Assembly (NCBI GenBank): GCA_964526325.1
Contig: CAZGKM010000004.1
Location: 1 to 64,000 of the forward strand
DNA length: 64,000 nucleotides
DNA from: JACPHD01 sp964526325
Lineage (GTDB): Bacteria > Patescibacteriota > Patescibacteriia > Patescibacteriales > GWC2-42-12
Direction of reading: 5' to 3'
Numbering within the stretch: the stretch's first letter is position 1; each line of letters begins with the position of its first letter. This document shows positions 60,151-64,000 of the stretch, in pieces. The notes beneath the pieces are model-generated. The model was not told where the DNA came from and made no database searches. It saw only the letters and a list, made by a program, of their open reading frames with translations. A program made the translations under genes and the position numbers.

Positions 60151-61509
60151 ATTCGCTAAAATAAAAATTTTAATCTTTGCTAATTTTCCGCCAATATACT
60201 GATCTAAGGTTTTTGCTTCAACAAAAAGATATTTTATGCCTAACCGCCCGTTTTTATTATCGACAATTTGCAGAATAAAATAACCATTTTTGCTAATAAT
60301 TACATCGCTAATCTTGTTGGAATTTAAATTAAAATCAGATTGCCCAAATTTTTCTATTACACTTTCATTATTATAATATATAACATCGCTATATTCATCC
60401 GCGTATTTGCTTAATTCCTCTATATTGTCAACGCCCTTTAAAAGCTCGCTTATTTTTTTTATTCTAGATAGGCCTATTTGATTAAAATCTTCGTCAGCGG
60501 CAAACGCCATAACTAAAGCTTGCCTGGGCGGATTAAGCGGTAAACGATATTTTTTGCTTAAATTTTTCAGAATCACCGATTCGGCTAAAATATTTTTTTT
60601 CTCCGTCAAATTTAAATTATCATAATTACTATTTTTTATATCGCGAAAATCATAATAATTTATTATTCCTTGGCTGGAAATTACCGCCGGCACAGGCAAA
60701 ATATTCGCGATTTTTCCGATAGCACCTTCATCAATCTTGAATCTTAATACAAGCAAACAAAAAATTACATAACCAATAATTAAAAAAATGATTAAATACA
60801 AAGTTGCGTAAACAAAATTTTGCTTAACGAATATAAAAAATTTTTCTAGTTTATTTTTTAAATTCTTCTTGAAAAATTTTATGGCTTTCCGCCGTTTTAT
60901 TTTTCTCTCTCTCGCCGCCTCTATTCTGGCCAGCTTAATTTCTTGATTGATCCTTTTAATTTCTTCCTCTCGTTGTATTTTTCCCAAACGCTTGTTTTCT
61001 TCAATTATTTTTTTCTCCCTTCTTATTCTTTCTTCTAATTTTAATTTTTCGCGCAACTTTCTAGCTTCTTCGGCCTTCGCTTTTTCCTCGGTTAGAAAAT
61101 CAGCGTTTTTAGTTATTTCTTTTTTAGTTAATTCTTCTTGCTTGGTTTTTTCCCGCTTGGTTTTTTCTTCTTCTTGGCGCCTTAAATCTTCAGCCGCGGT
61201 TTTTTCTTCAGCTTCAACTTCTATCTTTTTAGCCATTTCTTCCCGATTGGTTCTCCCCTGCTTATCGGCCTGATTATTTATCGGTGATACCGGCTTCTCT
61301 ATTATGCCTTTAACTTTTTCTTTAAGACTGGGAATTTTATTTAATTTAATTCCATCAACCTTATTTAAAGATAAAGCAGGCTGGTTTAGAGCCTTTTGCT
61401 CTTTAGCTAATTCCGTATCTTTTTCTCCGATATAGCTTAAAACTATTTTACGATTTTTCTTTATTTCCTCGGGATCTAATTTTTTTATACCATCCATATT
61501 TTTTTCCAT
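60148..61509 (-). CDS. Membrane protein with long charged coiled coil and SurA-like C-terminal part
   Basis: 453 residues. Residues about 90-225 are an Arg/Lys/Glu coiled coil, followed by a membrane span (about 233-256). The outer part (about 270-453) has features of the SurA/parvulin chaperone fold (VISSQGIINYYDF; ISKNGYFILQIVDNKNGRLGIKYLF, split here), with no clear prolyl-isomerase residues. I cannot name a family with certainty. Upstream of the FtsB-like gene, so it may be an envelope-folding or division-related factor. Confidence 0.6.
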   Translation of the reverse strand: MEKNMDGIKKLDPEEIKKNRKIVLSYIGEKDTELAKEQKALNQPALSLNKVDGIKLNKIPSLKEKVKGIIEKPVSPINNQADKQGRTNREEMAKKIEVEAEEKTAAEDLRRQEEEKTKREKTKQEELTKKEITKNADFLTEEKAKAEEARKLREKLKLEERIRREKKIIEENKRLGKIQREEEIKRINQEIKLARIEAARERKIKRRKAIKFFKKNLKNKLEKFFIFVKQNFVYATLYLIIFLIIGYVIFCLLVLRFKIDEGAIGKIANILPVPAVISSQGIINYYDFRDIKNSNYDNLNLTEKKNILAESVILKNLSKKYRLPLNPPRQALVMAFAADEDFNQIGLSRIKKISELLKGVDNIEELSKYADEYSDVIYYNNESVIEKFGQSDFNLNSNKISDVIISKNGYFILQIVDNKNGRLGIKYLFVEAKTLDQYIGGKLAKIKIFILAN

Positions 61510-61549
61510 ACTATAGCGATTATATATTTTATTTCCTATCTTTAAAATG

Positions 61550-61981
61550 CTAATTAAAAAAATAATTCAGCCACTTTCTAGGGTTAATCATTTTAGTTTC
61601 CGGCTTTATTTTTTCATAGCCGGGAATATTAAAAATTGTAGCGCCCGAAGAAGTGCCGGCTAGAATATCGCCTGCCGACGTTTTTACTACGGTTAATTCT
61701 TCGCCTGGCTTTTTTAAGCCTAAATTCAGCCTAGCCTGCTCTTCGGCAAATTGGTCGGATTCCAAATAGGAAACAAAATTTTTTAAATCAACGTTTTTAC
61801 TTTGTAAATCGAAAATTTCTTTCTTAAGTTCGCTTATTTCTTTATTGATTCTATATTGCTTAAGTGTATTTTTTACAAAGGGAAAGCTTATTAAAATAAT
61901 AACAATCAGGCCTAATAAGGTTAAAAATTTTTGATTAAAAAATATTTTTTTAAAATAATTATTTTTGCGCCTATCTATCAT
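61550..61981 (-). CDS. ftsB: Septum formation initiator (FtsB/DivIC-like)
   Basis: 143 residues: one membrane span (about 17-35), a leucine-zipper coiled coil (about 38-75: ISELKKEIFDLQSKNVDLK) and the conserved segment after it (EEQARLNLGLKKPGEEL), as in FtsB/DivIC. It links the divisome in the outer leaflet. Confidence 0.85.
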   Translation of the reverse strand: MIDRRKNNYFKKIFFNQKFLTLLGLIVIILISFPFVKNTLKQYRINKEISELKKEIFDLQSKNVDLKNFVSYLESDQFAEEQARLNLGLKKPGEELTVVKTSAGDILAGTSSGATIFNIPGYEKIKPETKMINPRKWLNYFFN

Positions 61982-62008
61982 ATATCATTTAAAATTTTGT
62001 AAAAGCAG

Positions 62009-62185
62009 CTAAATCAATATTATTATACCAATAATCAGCCAAAATATCAAAACATAATTTATGTTTAAATAAGCTAAAATGATTCCTGGCCAAAAAATTT
62101 CCAGGCAGACAAAAATAAATAATGCTCCGGTTAAAACATAAAATAATTCATAAAAAAAATTATTTACTCCGTTAGAAATTTTCAT
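62009..62185 (-). CDS. Small membrane protein, 58 residues
   Basis: An ORF MKISNGVNNF... with two hydrophobic segments (about 14-29 and 32-57). The start is inside an ATTTCTAACGGAG arm like those of the palindrome family, so it encodes KISNG as in the L,D-transpeptidase. It lies between the FtsB-like gene and the 62282 gene on the same strand. It fills the 61982-62281 space. Confidence 0.5.
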   Translation of the reverse strand: MKISNGVNNFFYELFYVLTGALFIFVCLEIFWPGIILAYLNINYVLIFWLIIGIIILI

Positions 62186-62253
62186 AATTATTAATCTTTA
62201 GAAATTTTACCCGCGAGAAAGATTATTGGCGCATAATTACCTATGCAAAAAAT

Positions 62254-62281
62254 AAAAAAAATCTGGTAAAAAACCGGATTA
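62254..62281 (-). terminator. Terminator of the 62282 gene
   Basis: On the minus strand AATCCGGT, TTTTT, ACCAGATT pairs with one G-U pair and is followed by TTTTTTATTTTTT, directly after the stop. Confidence 0.75.
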
Positions 62282-63598
62282 TTACCTGTTAAAATATTTA
62301 TTAAGTTTTTTTCGCAAACTAGTTCCAGAAAGATCAACTTTAATTTCTTTTATTATTATCTCCCCTTCAATTAATTCTTCGGCCTTAAGAGTCGGAACGG
62401 AAATTAAAAATTGATATTTACCATTCTCTTGATAGGCTTTAGTTAAATCGAATTCGGCGACGGCCGTTTGCCAGCCGTCAAAATTAATCGGGGTTTTATA
62501 ATTTGTTAAAACATAATTTATTTTTTCGCCGTTTATATCAAGATTGCCGTCTACATTTTTAAATCTCGGATCAAGTAAGCTATTCTCCGAAAAACTAAAA
62601 ACACCGTCGCCGGAAATAATTATATCATCTTTAGGCAATTCAATTTTTACCGGACCAAATTTCTTATTGCTATCAACGCCGGCGGAACCCGATTTAACGG
62701 CAATAATTTGATTATTTAAGACTAGGGAGGAAAATTGTTTATAGGTTTGATTTAATTCAATATAATTATCGCCAATATTTATTTTTCCAAGGCTTGACGG
62801 ATTAACAGTTTGGGCATTGACCAACCGGCTATTGGTAAATAAAATAAGATTTTCTTTATTGCCCTCTGCCAGCCAAACTTTATTAATTAAAGCAAACTGG
62901 CTTTGTCTGCTGGTTATGCTTTTAGTTATCACGTCATCATTAGCAATAATGCTGAAGCGATAAACCCCTTCCGGCAAATCGGCTATTTTAATAACAGTTT
63001 GGCGATCGTTGCTAACGGTTTTTTCATCGGCTAAATGAGTCGAGTAAATTACGCTGTCTTTAGAATAAATTTTTATTTCGATCGGATCATTATCTGAATT
63101 AATATTTAAGTCAAAAAAATTAAAAACATAATTAAGCTCTTCCTTTTTTATATAAGTATAAAATTGGTAAGCGCCGCGAAACTTAAAATTAAGCAGATTA
63201 TCTTTTTTGCCAGGCTCGTAGTTGTCAAGCAAAAAATTATTTTTAAGACTATAATTATACAAAGCAATTTCATCTCTCGCCGGCAAATTGTCTAAAAATT
63301 GCTCTACGTTATTATATTTTTTTTCTCGTTCAATTAAGCTGACTCCGTTTTCTCCGCTCGCCACCGGCCAAGCCAAAGACAGCTGATCGATAATTTTATT
63401 TTGCAGAGGCTTAAGATCATACCCCCAAGCATCTTTATTATTTAAGAGGCCAATTTCCATAATTGGAAAATCGGTTGAATTTTTAAATTTTACAGTAATT
63501 TTAGCATGCTCAAATCTGCGTGGCGTCTTCAGGGAAAAATAAACCGGACCGCCTTTAATTATCGCTTCTGTTTTATTTATTTTTACTCTTTCTTCCGG
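62282..63598 (-). CDS. Large hypothetical secreted/surface protein (5' end in gap)
   Basis: The first Met in the track is at 63460, but the frame stays open upstream to the N run at 63598 with protein-like sequence (GGPVYFSLKTPRRFEHAKIT), so the gene is truncated by the gap. The visible 438 residues are beta-rich with no membrane span. Repeated beta-sandwich-type segments (VYRFSIIANDDVITK; GKYQFLISVPTLK) suggest an extracellular protein. Family not recognised. Confidence 0.75.
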   Translation of the reverse strand, partial: PEERVKINKTEAIIKGGPVYFSLKTPRRFEHAKITVKFKNSTDFPIMEIGLLNNKDAWGYDLKPLQNKIIDQLSLAWPVASGENGVSLIEREKKYNNVEQFLDNLPARDEIALYNYSLKNNFLLDNYEPGKKDNLLNFKFRGAYQFYTYIKKEELNYVFNFFDLNINSDNDPIEIKIYSKDSVIYSTHLADEKTVSNDRQTVIKIADLPEGVYRFSIIANDDVITKSITSRQSQFALINKVWLAEGNKENLILFTNSRLVNAQTVNPSSLGKINIGDNYIELNQTYKQFSSLVLNNQIIAVKSGSAGVDSNKKFGPVKIELPKDDIIISGDGVFSFSENSLLDPRFKNVDGNLDINGEKINYVLTNYKTPINFDGWQTAVAEFDLTKAYQENGKYQFLISVPTLKAEELIEGEIIIKEIKVDLSGTSLRKKLNKYFNR

Positions 63599-63698
63599 NN
63601 NNNNNNNNNNNNNNNNNNNNNNNNNNNNNNNNNNNNNNNNNNNNNNNNNNNNNNNNNNNNNNNNNNNNNNNNNNNNNNNNNNNNNNNNNNNNNNNNNN
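63599..63698. other. 100-N scaffold gap
   Basis: Flanking sequences do not match each other, unlike the other two gaps, so real sequence is probably missing. It interrupts the 62282 gene and the glycosyltransferase gene. Confidence 0.95.
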
Positions 63699-64000
63699 AC
63701 TTTTTAGCGCGCTCCAATCCCTTTTCAACTAATTTATTCCTTAAATTTTCATCAGTTAAAATTTCTCGCATGGCTCGCGCTATATCGTTAACATCATAAG
63801 GATTAACCATTAAAACCGCGCCGCCGGCAACCTCGGGTAAACTGGCGGCATAGCTGGTTATTACCGGTATTCCTGAAGCCATAGCTTCAAGCGGCGGAAA
63901 GCCGAAACCTTCATAAAATGAAGGATAAACAAACACGCTCGCTAAATTATAAAGATAAGTTTTATCTTTTCTATCCACATAGCCTAAAAATTTAATATCT
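63699..64000 (-). CDS. Glycosyltransferase family 4-type protein (fragment)
   Basis: C-terminal part of a GT-B glycosyltransferase: LGYVDRKDKTYLYNLA, the nucleotide-sugar E-x7-E region SFYEGFGFPPLEAMASG, and PEVAGGAVLMVNPYDV. It runs into the window end at its 5' side and into the gap at its 3' side. Likely acts in cell-surface glycan synthesis. Confidence 0.9.

Noticed and set aside
63583..63978. Single ORF running through the 63599-63698 gap
   Set aside because: The frame is continuous only because the Ns are translated as X; the sequence before the gap belongs to the 62282 gene in another frame.
1..64000. CRISPR array, prophage, insertion sequence or toxin-antitoxin pair
   Set aside because: Repeats seen are palindromic or tRNA-derived without regular spacing; no transposase, integrase, Cas or phage protein is recognisable in any frame.

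Overview
The window is 64 kb of low-GC, tightly packed bacterial chromosome with small intergenic spaces and three runs of exactly 100 Ns, so it is most likely a scaffold from a metagenome-assembled genome. Gene content (type IV pilus cluster with PilB/C/M/N/O-like proteins, short HrcA, a minimal thymidylate pathway, GldA/F/G-like transporter, many one-to-three-membrane-span hypotheticals, weak Shine-Dalgarno sites) is most like a Candidate Phyla Radiation (Patescibacteria/Parcubacteria-type) organism. That assignment is inference from gene style; no rRNA is present to test it.

Layout. 1-8 kb (+): a band-7 protein, then a deoxynucleotide block (dCMP deaminase, dCTP-deaminase-fold protein, Nudix, ThyA, DHFR, P-loop kinase, thymidylate kinase fused to a dUTPase-like domain) and gatB. 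8.0-10.3 kb: two small unknown genes and a fused aspartate carbamoyltransferase (PyrB-PyrI) behind a leader that looks like a pyrBI-type attenuator. 10.4-18.2 kb (-): a CIRCE-controlled heat-shock operon, hrcA - Nudix::grpE - hsp20 - dnaK - dnaJ - miaB - miaA. 18.3-30.6 kb (-): cell-wall and division genes (mreD, PBP2, murC, murG, ftsW, mraY), an ABC exporter, an amidohydrolase and small unknowns. 30.7-39.2 kb (+): type IV pilus/competence-like cluster. 39.3-42.6 kb (-): Fe-S assembly operon (Rrf2 regulator, L,D-transpeptidase, IscU, Nfu, IscS). 42.8-49.1 kb: rpmA (+), pyrG and ctpA (-), murA and a PEGA protein (+). 49.2-54.5 kb (-): HtrA-like protease and a GldA/F/G + DUF4340 transporter. 54.7-60.1 kb: tRNA-Gln, a metallophosphoesterase, ftsX-ftsE-D,D-carboxypeptidase, tRNA-Gly and tRNA-Thr. 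60.1-64.0 kb (-): a coiled-coil membrane protein, FtsB-like protein, and pieces of a surface protein and a glycosyltransferase cut by a gap and the window end.

The signals that are not routine are: (1) a promoter, 26-codon leader ORF, pause-type hairpin, U tract and intrinsic terminator in series in front of the fused pyrBI gene; (2) unusual fusions Nudix::GrpE, Tmk::dUTPase-like and DPBB::D,D-carboxypeptidase; (3) a family of short palindromes with CCCCGTTA...TAACGGGG arms that sits at co-directional gene junctions and in several cases supplies the coding sequence of protein ends, including a prepilin leader and its cleavage-site glycine; (4) 3'-half tRNA copies directly downstream of both tRNA-Gln and tRNA-Gly. 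No CRISPR array, prophage or insertion sequence was seen.
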